A stretch of 9,611 nt of DNA, taken from NCBI GenBank assembly GCA_902803255.1, contig CADCPG010000039.1:1-9611 (forward strand). Direction: 5' to 3'. Under the pieces are notes generated by a model that saw only the letters and a list, made by a program, of their open reading frames with translations, was not told the DNA's origin and ran no database searches. This DNA is from an uncultured Ruminococcus sp. (GTDB lineage: Bacteria > Bacillota > Clostridia > Oscillospirales > CAG-272). Made by a program: the position numbers and the translations under genes. This document shows positions 1 through 6,973 of the stretch, in pieces; the stretch's first letter is position 1, and the number at the start of each line of letters is the position of its first letter.

Positions 1-1
1 C

Positions 2-202
2 GGCTGCACGATGGACGGGTGCGACCTCTCATTCGAATACTCCGATGTCGAGGCCGACATCGGGGGCTGCATCGATTCTGTGAAGAATCCGCGCAGCGGA
101 CACATCACTGCGGACAGCATAGGTGAGATCATCCGCTCAGATTCCGTCATGCCATGCGAATGTGTGATCACCGAAAGGACGAAGGGAGGAAAAGCGGAAT
201 GA
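2..202 (+). CDS. DUF3737 family protein, C-terminal fragment (5' end outside window)
   Basis: This open frame enters from the left edge and ends at TGA 200-202, leaving 66 residues. The fragment reads like the last rungs of a DUF3737 protein. It has a TMDGCDLSFEYSDVEADI segment, an IDSVKNPRSGHI turn, and an SIGEIIRSDS segment near the end. I recognise this order (the S-D-V-E-A stretch, then S-(I/V)-K-N-P, then G-E-I-I) from memory of DUF3737 proteins, which are predicted parallel beta-helix proteins without an assigned reaction. No signal or membrane segment is visible in the part present. The first in-frame ATG, at 11, lies inside the conserved fold and is not a credible start, so the gene is cut by the window edge and not a small protein. 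Its stop overlaps the start of the next gene (ATGA), which suggests translational coupling. The family call is by eye and has not been checked with a profile search. Confidence 0.72.
   Translation, partial: GCTMDGCDLSFEYSDVEADIGGCIDSVKNPRSGHITADSIGEIIRSDSVMPCECVITERTKGGKAE
185..190 (+). promoter_or_regulatory. Shine-Dalgarno GGAGGA that fixes the lipoprotein start
   Basis: GGAGGA lies 8 nt before the ATG at 199. The in-frame ATG at 154 has no such site and would add 15 residues before an otherwise normal signal peptide. The site lies within the end of the upstream gene, as expected for coupled translation. Confidence 0.75.
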
Positions 203-1533
203 AAGTCAGAACGATCCGTGCTGCATTGTTCAGGTGGGTCTCGCTCGCCGCCTGCGCGTCGGTGCTGCTCTCCGGCTGCGGTCCCGCAGTCCCCGGCGTG
301 ACGACCGGAGCGGAAGATTCGTCGACGGCTGCCGTCACCGCGGCGCCGCGCCTGCCGATGGTCCTCATGGAGGACGGAAAGAGCGTCTATAGCGTAGTCA
401 GAGGCGAAAAGGCGGACGAACTGACCGTCGCCGCGGCGGTGGAGTTCAACAGGAGATTTGCCGGGCTCACAGGCTCCAGGCTCGACATCCGTACCGATTA
501 TCTGAAAGCGGGCGAGGCGGCAGACGCAGAGGCCCGCGAGATCCTCATAGGCGACACGAACAGACCCGAATCGGCGTCCGCCGCCGAAGGACTTGAGGCC
601 GGATGCTTCAGGATAAGAACGGTCGGCCGCAAGATAGTGATCTGCGCTTCGAAGCCCGAGCTTCTTGAAAAAGCCCTCGACCGCTTCTTCGGCGAGATAC
701 TTGCGGACGCCGGCACCGCCGAGGCCGGAACGGGATACGCGAGTCTGCTGTCCGATATCGACTATACGTCGGAGAAGATCTCGCTGCTTTACGAGACTCT
801 GTCGGCGGGCGGTACATTCTCATCCGTGTGCACCGAAATGTTCACGGTCCCGCTCCCCGAGGACGGTTTCTACCCCCAGGGCGGCTGCAGCGACGGACGG
901 TATTTCTATCAGGGATTCGTCAAACGCGACTACGTAAACAACGAGAAGGACAACATCGACAGGATAGTGAAGGTCGAGATGGCGACCGGAAAGGTTGTGA
1001 AGGTGAGCGGAGATCTCTCGCTGAACCACTGCAACGACCTGTCGTACATACCAGAAACGGGGCAGCTGGCGGTCGTTCACAACAATCCCAACCGCACCTA
1101 CGTGTCGTTCATCGACGCCGAAGACCTTACTTTCATCACGACGAAGAAGCTCACGTTCACCATCTACTGTCTCGACTACCAGCCGGCGGCGGGCAGATAT
1201 GTCATAGGGCTCTCGGGAGGGCAGAACTTCCGCTTCCTCAACGAAGACCTCAAGATGGGCGATTACACCTCCGTCCACAACTCGACGCCGTCCACGAACG
1301 GCTATACCACCCAGGGCTGCGCGAGCGACGAAAACTTCATCTATTTCGTGCTGTACAACAGGAACGTCATCACTGTATACGACTGGGACGGGAATTTCGT
1401 TGGCGTCATCGAGCTCGACGTAGGGAACATCGAGCCCGAGAACATCTCGGTGGTCGACGACACGATCTGCGTGGGATGCGCGAAGAACGGCATGACTCTG
1501 TTCAAAGTCATACCGAAAATAAAGACCGAATAA
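199..1533 (+). CDS. Lipoprotein with predicted C-terminal beta-propeller, function unknown
   Basis: A 444-residue protein starting at ATG 199 (SD GGAGGA, ATGA overlap with the DUF3737 gene). Residues 1-26 form a lipoprotein signal peptide: basic start (K2, R4, R7, R12), hydrophobic stretch, and lipobox L24-S25-G26-C27. After lipidation on Cys27 it should sit on the outer face of the membrane. Residues about 31-55 are a Thr/Ala/Pro-rich linker. Residues about 56-185 form an alpha/beta region with an EILIGDTNRP motif and a terminal KPELLEKALDRFF helix. This resembles the non-catalytic N-terminal domain found beside some glycosidases and in clostridial lipoproteins (from memory). Residues about 205-440 are rich in beta strands with repeated pieces such as SDGRYFYQGF, DENFIYFVLYNR and ITVYDWDGNF, consistent with a seven-bladed-type propeller. 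I see no catalytic motif. A carbohydrate- or protein-binding surface role is inference; no specific function can be named. Confidence 0.85.
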   Translation: MKVRTIRAALFRWVSLAACASVLLSGCGPAVPGVTTGAEDSSTAAVTAAPRLPMVLMEDGKSVYSVVRGEKADELTVAAAVEFNRRFAGLTGSRLDIRTDYLKAGEAADAEAREILIGDTNRPESASAAEGLEAGCFRIRTVGRKIVICASKPELLEKALDRFFGEILADAGTAEAGTGYASLLSDIDYTSEKISLLYETLSAGGTFSSVCTEMFTVPLPEDGFYPQGGCSDGRYFYQGFVKRDYVNNEKDNIDRIVKVEMATGKVVKVSGDLSLNHCNDLSYIPETGQLAVVHNNPNRTYVSFIDAEDLTFITTKKLTFTIYCLDYQPAAGRYVIGLSGGQNFRFLNEDLKMGDYTSVHNSTPSTNGYTTQGCASDENFIYFVLYNRNVITVYDWDGNFVGVIELDVGNIEPENISVVDDTICVGCAKNGMTLFKVIPKIKTE

Positions 1534-1546
1534 ATCCGGCAAGCGG

Positions 1547-1575
1547 AACGCCGCGGCAGTCGCCGCGGCGTTTTT
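1547..1575 (+). terminator. Intrinsic terminator of the + strand lipoprotein operon
   Basis: A perfect 10-bp GC-rich stem ACGCCGCGGC (1548-1557) / GCCGCGGCGT (1562-1571) encloses the loop AGTC. A 1547-1572 A-T pair extends it to 11 bp, and a run of five T (1571-1575) follows. It lies 13 nt after the lipoprotein stop. On the - strand the hairpin is not followed by T residues, so it acts mainly for + strand transcripts, although it could still slow polymerase leaving the converging - strand operon. The rest of this intergenic stretch (1576-1669) holds no gene and no clear - strand terminator that I could find. Confidence 0.9.
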
Positions 1576-1669
1576 GCGATATATAAATGCTGTCCGCCGG
1601 GACCGAAACACATCTCCGCGTATCGCCCTGGCGGCGGGCGTCACGGGCAGCGGGTTCTGTCCGGAGCTG

Positions 1670-3700
1670 TCAGTTGCGGGCCCAGAAGTCGTATACGTTC
1701 TCGACTTTTGTCCCGGGGTAGTACGCGGTGAGGATCTGGTCGTATGTCGCACCGGCTTTGGCGAGGAAATACACGCCGTACTGGCTCATTCCGACGCCGT
1801 GGCCGAACCCCTTGCCGACTATCGCGTAGCTGCCGGATTTTGAAGCCCTGTGGACTCCGGTGATCTGCTGGAGCCGCGTGACGATCAGGAAGTCGCCGTA
1901 GTCGGAGACGTAAGTGTAGTATCCGTTGGAATCGGGGAATGTCGTGACCGGTATGTCGGTCTCGGAAGCGAGGACCGCGGTGCCGGAAGATGTCATGACG
2001 TAGAGCGACTTCGAGCTGTCCTTCAGGGCTTTGCCCAGCGAAGTGAAGAAGTTGAAGGTCGACGCCGTTGAGTTCACGACTCCGTCCGACGTTTTTACCG
2101 AAAGGTTGCCCGAATAGTTCTGGCGAAGATCGATGATCTTGGTCTCGAGGACCTTGTCGTAGGTGTATTCGACCGAATTCTTGCCTATGACGAAGTTAGC
2201 CGAATAGGTGTAGCTGCCCATCGCGGCGTTCACCGTCGACGTCTTGGTGATAGTCGACTTCTTGCCCTTGTTGTCGGTCACGGTCAGCGAATAGACATAC
2301 GTCGAGTCGCCGGTGATCTCGTAGCTGACGTCCGTGATAGACGTTCCCGAGACCAGTGACGAATTGTAGCTCTTCAGCTGCGTTGCGAGTTCGGTGGGCG
2401 AGACCTCCTTGAACCACAGGCCGCGGGTGATGGTGGAGTAGTCCTCCCACGGGGTCGGCTGCGAGCAGATGTAGGGCCCCGTGATCCCGCCCCAGACATA
2501 CTGCGTATCGACGGAACATCCGCCCTGAGACGACGAATAGGCGCCTCCCACGACCTCGCTGCCGTAGGTCAGTACCATCTCTTTCGCCTCGGCGCAGGCC
2601 TGCACGACGGCGTCGTTGACCCCGTGGCGCCCGCTGTAGTTCTCGTCGGCGGACGACGCGATGTAGTCGCAGCCGTATACCGAAAAGCGCTTGTTGAGAC
2701 CTGTGATCGCGAAAGAATTGACTGTCACGGCGAACGCGCCCAGCGCCTCGCGCGGCCATGAGGTGAATATCTCGGCCGGGAGCACGCCTTCGCTGTACTC
2801 CTTCATCCCGACGAGATTTATGAACGTGAGGTTGTTGTATTCCGACGTCTGGTTCCTGCGGAAGCAGAATACGCCGTCGTACAGGTATGAATTGAGCGTA
2901 TTGCAGAGGTAAGAGCGCTCCGCGCCGTCGCGCTGTCTCGCCGCGACGCCGCCGAGGTGGTTCTCGGCGCCCGAAAGACCGAAAATTATCCTGTCGTAGT
3001 CCTCGTTGAGGAAGACGGTGCCGCCCGACGAGGGAGACGCGACCGACACCGAGAATCCGTCGAGCCCGGCGGCGATCGCCGCGGCGGCCGAGGAGGCTTC
3101 GGTGTATGTCGGGAAGGCTCCGATCCTGACGCAGCGCACGCCGTCGATGTAGGCGGGATAGACGTGGCCGTATTCGATGAGGTATATCTCCTCGAGTTCG
3201 GCTGCGCTGTCCCAGATGTCGCCGCCCTGGGCGCCGGGCGCCAGTGTCAGCTCGACGTGGTAGGCTCCTATGTCGGTGTCGGATACCGACGAGGCCAGCG
3301 AGCAGCTCTTGTATCCCGTTTTCAGGTTGGCGTCCGCGGCCGCGACGATATCGGTCTCGTCGGTGAAGAAGAGAGGTGTGAAGCTGCGGTCGGTCCGGCT
3401 TATGAAGGCGTCTCCGAAGACGAATCCGTACTGCGACGTTATCTCGTACGACGCCGATGCGGACGAGCCCCATCTGAGCGCGACGGATACGTAGAATCCC
3501 CGGTTCCTGTCGGTCTTCGACGACTCGAAGGCGTAATCCGAGAGGACTGAATCGGCCGCGTAACCGTGAAGGATGAATGTTAGCCCGATATATGCCACGC
3601 TCCCGATCATGAGGAGAGCGAGTATGACGGCGATCAGGCGGACGAAGAACTGTTTTCTGTCGGTACGTGACTTCCTTGTTCTTTTATCAGGGTTCGACAA
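1670..3700 (-). CDS. SpoIID/LytB-type membrane-anchored cell-wall protein with SPOR-like region
   Basis: About 676 residues from a TTG start; numbering here counts from the in-frame GTG 3712, which gives 680. One membrane segment (about 24-49) follows a basic tail, so the rest faces outward. Residues about 178-228 look like a SPOR-type peptidoglycan-binding repeat (VRCVRIGAF, then an Ala-rich helix). SpoIID motifs follow: EYSEGVLPAEI at 305-315, with Glu314 at the place of the catalytic Glu of SpoIID lytic transglycosylases; SSSQGG at 393-398 before YVWGG; and the diagnostic GKGFGHGVGMSQYG at 633-646, followed by YYPGT. SpoIID acts on denuded glycan strands; LytB relatives modulate amidases. 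Oddities: about twice the length of B. subtilis SpoIID, VNSFA (331-335) where the family has ARTYA, and about 165 extra residues (455-620) before the GHGVGMSQYG motif. The frame overlaps the end of the coiled-coil gene. Family is sure; hydrolytic activity and a sporulation role are not. Confidence 0.9.
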   Translation of the reverse strand: MSNPDKRTRKSRTDRKQFFVRLIAVILALLMIGSVAYIGLTFILHGYAADSVLSDYAFESSKTDRNRGFYVSVALRWGSSASASYEITSQYGFVFGDAFISRTDRSFTPLFFTDETDIVAAADANLKTGYKSCSLASSVSDTDIGAYHVELTLAPGAQGGDIWDSAAELEEIYLIEYGHVYPAYIDGVRCVRIGAFPTYTEASSAAAAIAAGLDGFSVSVASPSSGGTVFLNEDYDRIIFGLSGAENHLGGVAARQRDGAERSYLCNTLNSYLYDGVFCFRRNQTSEYNNLTFINLVGMKEYSEGVLPAEIFTSWPREALGAFAVTVNSFAITGLNKRFSVYGCDYIASSADENYSGRHGVNDAVVQACAEAKEMVLTYGSEVVGGAYSSSQGGCSVDTQYVWGGITGPYICSQPTPWEDYSTITRGLWFKEVSPTELATQLKSYNSSLVSGTSITDVSYEITGDSTYVYSLTVTDNKGKKSTITKTSTVNAAMGSYTYSANFVIGKNSVEYTYDKVLETKIIDLRQNYSGNLSVKTSDGVVNSTASTFNFFTSLGKALKDSSKSLYVMTSSGTAVLASETDIPVTTFPDSNGYYTYVSDYGDFLIVTRLQQITGVHRASKSGSYAIVGKGFGHGVGMSQYGVYFLAKAGATYDQILTAYYPGTKVENVYDFWARN

Positions 3701-4685
3701 CCGTATAGTCACCTCCGATCATAAGGTAGGCGCCCCCGATGCTCGTGACGCGCACGCCCCTGCCGTCGGTCCCGCCGCGCGGCACGAGCACGTTGTGGAA
3801 GAGCTCAAGTCTGTCTCCGTTATAGAGCTCTCCGCCGTCCGACAGGTCGTTGAGTCCCTGCGCGGTGCCGAGCTCGGTATAGGGCGAGACTGCCTCGGCC
3901 GAGCCGGTGCGGAGGACGACTACTATGCTGTCCTCGGCATCCTTTGCAAATACCGTCGCTCCGTACGGGACGTGGACGGCCTCGTAGAGACGTCCGGCCT
4001 TTTCGAGCAGGGCGCCGTAATCGGCGGCAAGCTGTTCGGCCTGCTTCTTCAGAGCGCCGATCTCGCCGTCTTCGGAAGAAAGACTGTTGAGGCGGTATGT
4101 CAGCGTGTTGAGCTTCGTCGAGATATCGGAGATCTGGCGGAAGTCAGTTTTCAGCGTGGAGATGTCGGATTTGGCCGAATTCAGCGACGTACGCAGGCCG
4201 GAGATGTCGTCTGACAGCCCGGAGATGTCGGATGAGAGCGAGTTGAGATCCGACTGCAGACCGGCGACGAGCGCTCCGAGGTCGCTCCTTGCCCTGTTAA
4301 GATCCGAGCGGAGAGACGTGTTCTCCTGCTGAAGAGCGCTGACCGACGATTCGAGCGCGGAAAGACGGCTTAGTATCTGAGCCGCTCCCTCGTTCGATAT
4401 GCCTCCGCCTCCGGAACCGCTGCCTCCGCCTCCGCCCGATACCTCGATCACGGCTATGCGTTCCTCGGCCGAGGCCAGACGCGAGTTGATATCCGCCAGC
4501 TGCTCTCCGACGTACGCGGTCATTGCCGAATAGGCGACGACCGGGTCTTTTGAGCTGTCGTAGGTCACCGCGGCAAACACGACGGTCGAAAGCGCCAGTG
4601 CGCAGAGCATCGCCGACGCGAAGATCAGTCCGCGGCGGCCGGCCGTCATTCCGGCCGATATTCTTTCATTTCTGCTGTTTTTCAT
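3687..4685 (-). CDS. Membrane-anchored coiled-coil protein of unknown function
   Basis: A 332-residue protein, not recognised as a named gene. The ATG has AAAGGAA upstream with AGGA 7 nt away. Residues 1-18 are basic and Arg-rich; about 19-40 form one hydrophobic segment that could be a membrane anchor or an uncleaved signal. Residues 53-82 form a short helix. Residues 84-95 are an almost pure Gly/Ser linker. Residues about 98-235 form a long coiled coil with heptads such as SSDISGL, SDDISGL and KSDISTL. The C-terminal domain (about 238-332) is beta-rich with FAKDAEDSIVVVLRTGSA, a DLSDGGELYNGDRL stretch, and DGRGVRVTS...YLMIGGDYTVVEP. I recall similar endings on uncharacterised proteins from Clostridia, but no function is known to me. 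Its 3' end overlaps the SpoIID-like start. A stalk holding a small domain at the cell wall, possibly a partner of the SpoIID-like protein, is inference. Confidence 0.85.
   Translation of the reverse strand: MKNSRNERISAGMTAGRRGLIFASAMLCALALSTVVFAAVTYDSSKDPVVAYSAMTAYVGEQLADINSRLASAEERIAVIEVSGGGGGSGSGGGGISNEGAAQILSRLSALESSVSALQQENTSLRSDLNRARSDLGALVAGLQSDLNSLSSDISGLSDDISGLRTSLNSAKSDISTLKTDFRQISDISTKLNTLTYRLNSLSSEDGEIGALKKQAEQLAADYGALLEKAGRLYEAVHVPYGATVFAKDAEDSIVVVLRTGSAEAVSPYTELGTAQGLNDLSDGGELYNGDRLELFHNVLVPRGGTDGRGVRVTSIGGAYLMIGGDYTVVEP
3709..3716 (-). promoter_or_regulatory. Shine-Dalgarno GGAGGTGA favouring a TTG start for the SpoIID-like gene
   Basis: Read on the - strand, GGAGGTGA is followed by 8 nt and then TTG at 3700-3698, an ideal distance. 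The in-frame GTG at 3712-3710 lies within the SD itself and has no usable site of its own. The choice changes only four residues. The site is inside the last codons of the coiled-coil gene, so the two genes are probably translated in a coupled way. Confidence 0.65.
4158..4235 (-). repeat. 21-nt period repeat encoding coiled-coil heptads
   Basis: The + strand decamer GGAGATGTCG occurs at 4158, 4200 and 4221, at spacings of 42 and 21 nt, with a degenerate unit near 4179. The 21-nt period equals one heptad (seven codons) and encodes SDIS(G/T)L-type units. The sharing of bases, not only of residues, points to recent tandem duplication inside the coiled-coil gene. It is a within-gene repeat, not a mobile or regulatory element. 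Confidence 0.6.
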
Positions 4686-4719
4686 GTGATTTTCCTTTCG
4701 GGACCGTCCGCACGGCGGG

Positions 4720-6948
4720 TCAGAGGGCTGTCGGAGAAGCCGGCAGCTTTATTTTTTTGTATCCTCTGGAGCTCTCAAGTTCGTCTCCGAAGTCGCGCGA
4801 TGCGGAGGCGAGCTTAGCTCCGCGCTTCAGAGTGATGAGCTGCACGCCCTGCGACGTCCGTGTGGTCTTTACCGGTATCAGCGCCGAAGAGAAGACCGCG
4901 GCGCGGGAGTCGTCCGTTTTTACGAGTATCTCAAAGGGCTTCTTTTCCTCGAAGATGCCGACGGCCGGCGAGACCGTCGAGAAGGCTCCGGTGAGCTTTT
5001 TGCGGTTGCCCTTCACCGCGTACGCCGACGCGGGAATCTTCACGCCCTTGCCGTTCTCGAAGATGAATACGAAGTTCGAGCTCCCGTCCCATTCGCTCCC
5101 CTTCCTGCAGAAGAGCGGCTTTTCGCCGTCCGCCATCCCGAGCTTCGCCGGGACGAACTCGCCGAGCTCCGACGCCTTGCAGGTGTCGAACACCGATGCC
5201 GGGGTCCGGTAGACCTGGCCCATGTCGGTGAAAAAGGCCAGCTCGGAGATGTTCTCTCCGTCGAACTCGCACAAGATCGAGTCGCCGTCCTTGAGCGTGT
5301 GTGTGTCGTTGCCGCGGAGCGACTTGTCGGTGATCTTCTTGAGATATCCGTGAGCGGTGAAGAAGAAGTGTGCGGGGTAGTTCTCGACAGCGTCCTCCTT
5401 GCGGAACACGCTGATCTCCCCCGAATCGACTACCGTCGAGCGCCTCGGCTGGCCGTATTTCTTTTTGATCTCGGCCAGCTGCGACGCGATCAGCTTCTTC
5501 AGCTTGAGGTTGTCGGCCAGAGTCTCCTCGATGTCGGCGATCTCGGCTCTGAGCGAATCGATCTCATTTATCCTGTTGAGTATGTACTCTCTGTTGAGGT
5601 TGCGAAGCCTTATCTCGCATATGAATTCCGCCTGGAGCCTGTCGATCGAGAATCCGGTGCAGAGGTTGGGGACGACGTCCGCCTCCTTCTCGGTGCCTCT
5701 GATGATCTTTATCGCCTTGTCGATGTCGAGCAGTATCTTTCCGAGGCCAAGCAGCAGGTGAAGCTTTTCCTTTTTTCTGGCAAGGTCGAACGCCAGTTCG
5801 CGCCGCAGACATCCCGAGCGGAATTCGATCCATTCGGTGATGATCTCGTGCACTCCCATCTGGCGCGGGACCGAGTCGATGAGGATGTTGAAGTTGCAGG
5901 CGAACGAATCCTCGAGCGGCGTCTCCTTGAAAAGGCGCAGCATCAGCGCGTCGGGGTCGGTGCCGCGACGCAGGTCGAGGGTGAGCTTGAAACCGTCCTT
6001 GTCGATCTCGTCGCGGAAGTCTGTGACGTCGCGCAGCTGGTTTGCCTTGACCATCTTCGTCAGCTGAGCCATTATTGCCTCGATGGTGGTCGAGTAGGGG
6101 ATCTCGAGTATGTCGATGCAGTTCTGCGACTTGTCGTATCTGTATACGGCGCGGATCTTTACGGGGCCGGTGCCGGTCTCGTAGACCGATTTCATTGTGT
6201 CGTGGTCGTATATTATCTGTCCGCCTCCCGGAAAATCGGGTGCGGGCATGAGTTCTAGCAGCTTCTCGGTGCTCACCTTCGGGTTGCGGAGCACGGCGGT
6301 CGTGGCGTCGCATACCTCGGCGAGATTGAAGGGGCAGATCTTGGATGCCATGCCGACGGCGATACCGAAGTTCGGCGTGACGAGTATGTTGGGGAAACTC
6401 GTCGGCAGCAGCACCGGCTCCTTCATCGTGCCGTCGTAGTTGTCGACCATATCGACGGCGTTCTTGTCGATGCCGGAGAACAGCTCCGACGCGAATCTGT
6501 CGAGCTTGACCTCGGTGTACCTCGATGCCGCGCAGACCATCGACGACGAATACTGCTTGCCGAACGACCCCTTGGAGTCGATCAGCGGGTGAAGCAGCGC
6601 GGCGTTGCCGCGGGTGAGCCTTACCATCGTGTCGTATATCGCGGCGTCGCCGTGCGGGTTGAGCTTCATCGTCTGACCGACGACGTTCGCGCTCTTGGTG
6701 CGCTGTCCCGTGAGGAGGCCCATCTTCAGCATCGTATAGAGGAGCTTGCGGTGAGACGGCTTGAACCCGTCGATCTCGGGGATCGCGCGCGAGACTATCA
6801 CGCTCATCGCGTAGGGCATGTAGTTCTGCTCTACGGTCTCGGTTATCTGCTGATCGGTGGCCGGCGCCGGCGGTGCCGGTATATCCTTCAACCTGTCTTT
6901 TTCTCTGCTTTTGTTCGATCTTCCCGATCCGGAGGATGCTTTAGGCAT
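4720..6948 (-). CDS. parC: Type IIA DNA topoisomerase A subunit (topoisomerase IV ParC-like)
   Basis: A 742-residue DNA-breaking subunit, cytoplasmic, that with an ATP-hydrolysing B subunit passes one duplex through another. A low-complexity tail (1-31) precedes QQITETVEQNYMPYAMSVIV, the usual first helix. The catalytic pair is Arg143-Tyr144 in AASRYTEVKL, where Tyr forms the phosphotyrosyl link. GFKPSHRKLLYTM (61-73) carries the conserved His66/Arg67. NPHGDAAIYDTMV (97-109) is the quinolone-contact region, with Ala102 where E. coli GyrA has Ser83 and Asp106 where it has Asp87. GIAVGMAS follows at 195-202. A helical tower/coiled-coil gate spans about 365-500, and a beta-pinwheel-like C-terminal domain about 520-742. 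No GyrA-box (Q-R-R-G-G-K-G type) is visible, favouring a topoisomerase IV role over gyrase. No B-subunit gene is adjacent. The SD before the ATG is weak (AAGAGA region). The ParC versus divergent GyrA label is a judgement; the family is certain. Confidence 0.9.
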   Translation of the reverse strand: MPKASSGSGRSNKSREKDRLKDIPAPPAPATDQQITETVEQNYMPYAMSVIVSRAIPEIDGFKPSHRKLLYTMLKMGLLTGQRTKSANVVGQTMKLNPHGDAAIYDTMVRLTRGNAALLHPLIDSKGSFGKQYSSSMVCAASRYTEVKLDRFASELFSGIDKNAVDMVDNYDGTMKEPVLLPTSFPNILVTPNFGIAVGMASKICPFNLAEVCDATTAVLRNPKVSTEKLLELMPAPDFPGGGQIIYDHDTMKSVYETGTGPVKIRAVYRYDKSQNCIDILEIPYSTTIEAIMAQLTKMVKANQLRDVTDFRDEIDKDGFKLTLDLRRGTDPDALMLRLFKETPLEDSFACNFNILIDSVPRQMGVHEIITEWIEFRSGCLRRELAFDLARKKEKLHLLLGLGKILLDIDKAIKIIRGTEKEADVVPNLCTGFSIDRLQAEFICEIRLRNLNREYILNRINEIDSLRAEIADIEETLADNLKLKKLIASQLAEIKKKYGQPRRSTVVDSGEISVFRKEDAVENYPAHFFFTAHGYLKKITDKSLRGNDTHTLKDGDSILCEFDGENISELAFFTDMGQVYRTPASVFDTCKASELGEFVPAKLGMADGEKPLFCRKGSEWDGSSNFVFIFENGKGVKIPASAYAVKGNRKKLTGAFSTVSPAVGIFEEKKPFEILVKTDDSRAAVFSSALIPVKTTRTSQGVQLITLKRGAKLASASRDFGDELESSRGYKKIKLPASPTAL

Positions 6949-6973
6949 TATTTTGATCTCTTTCTTTCGGAGT

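Noticed and set aside
1576..1669. Possible - strand terminator after the SpoIID-like gene
   Set aside because: Only short stems (such as CGCCC/GGGCG and GTCC/GGAC) without a following T run on the - strand.
820..1752. 310-codon - strand frame opposite the lipoprotein gene
   Set aside because: Antisense to the lipoprotein, crosses the terminator hairpin and has no SD or family motif.
2196..3473. 425-codon - strand frame within the SpoIID-like gene
   Set aside because: Arg/His-rich, low-complexity product in another frame of a gene with clear family motifs; a frame shadow.
4686..4719. Possible hairpin between the topoisomerase gene and the coiled-coil gene
   Set aside because: GACC/GGTC pairing is only four bases with an unfavourable interior, and no T run follows; it is more likely a simple spacer with the SD.
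5299..6258. Long + strand open frame of 319 codons opposite the topoisomerase gene
   Set aside because: It lies fully antisense to a certain gene with intact motifs; GC-rich codons leave the opposite strand short of stops. Its product has no recognisable fold motifs.
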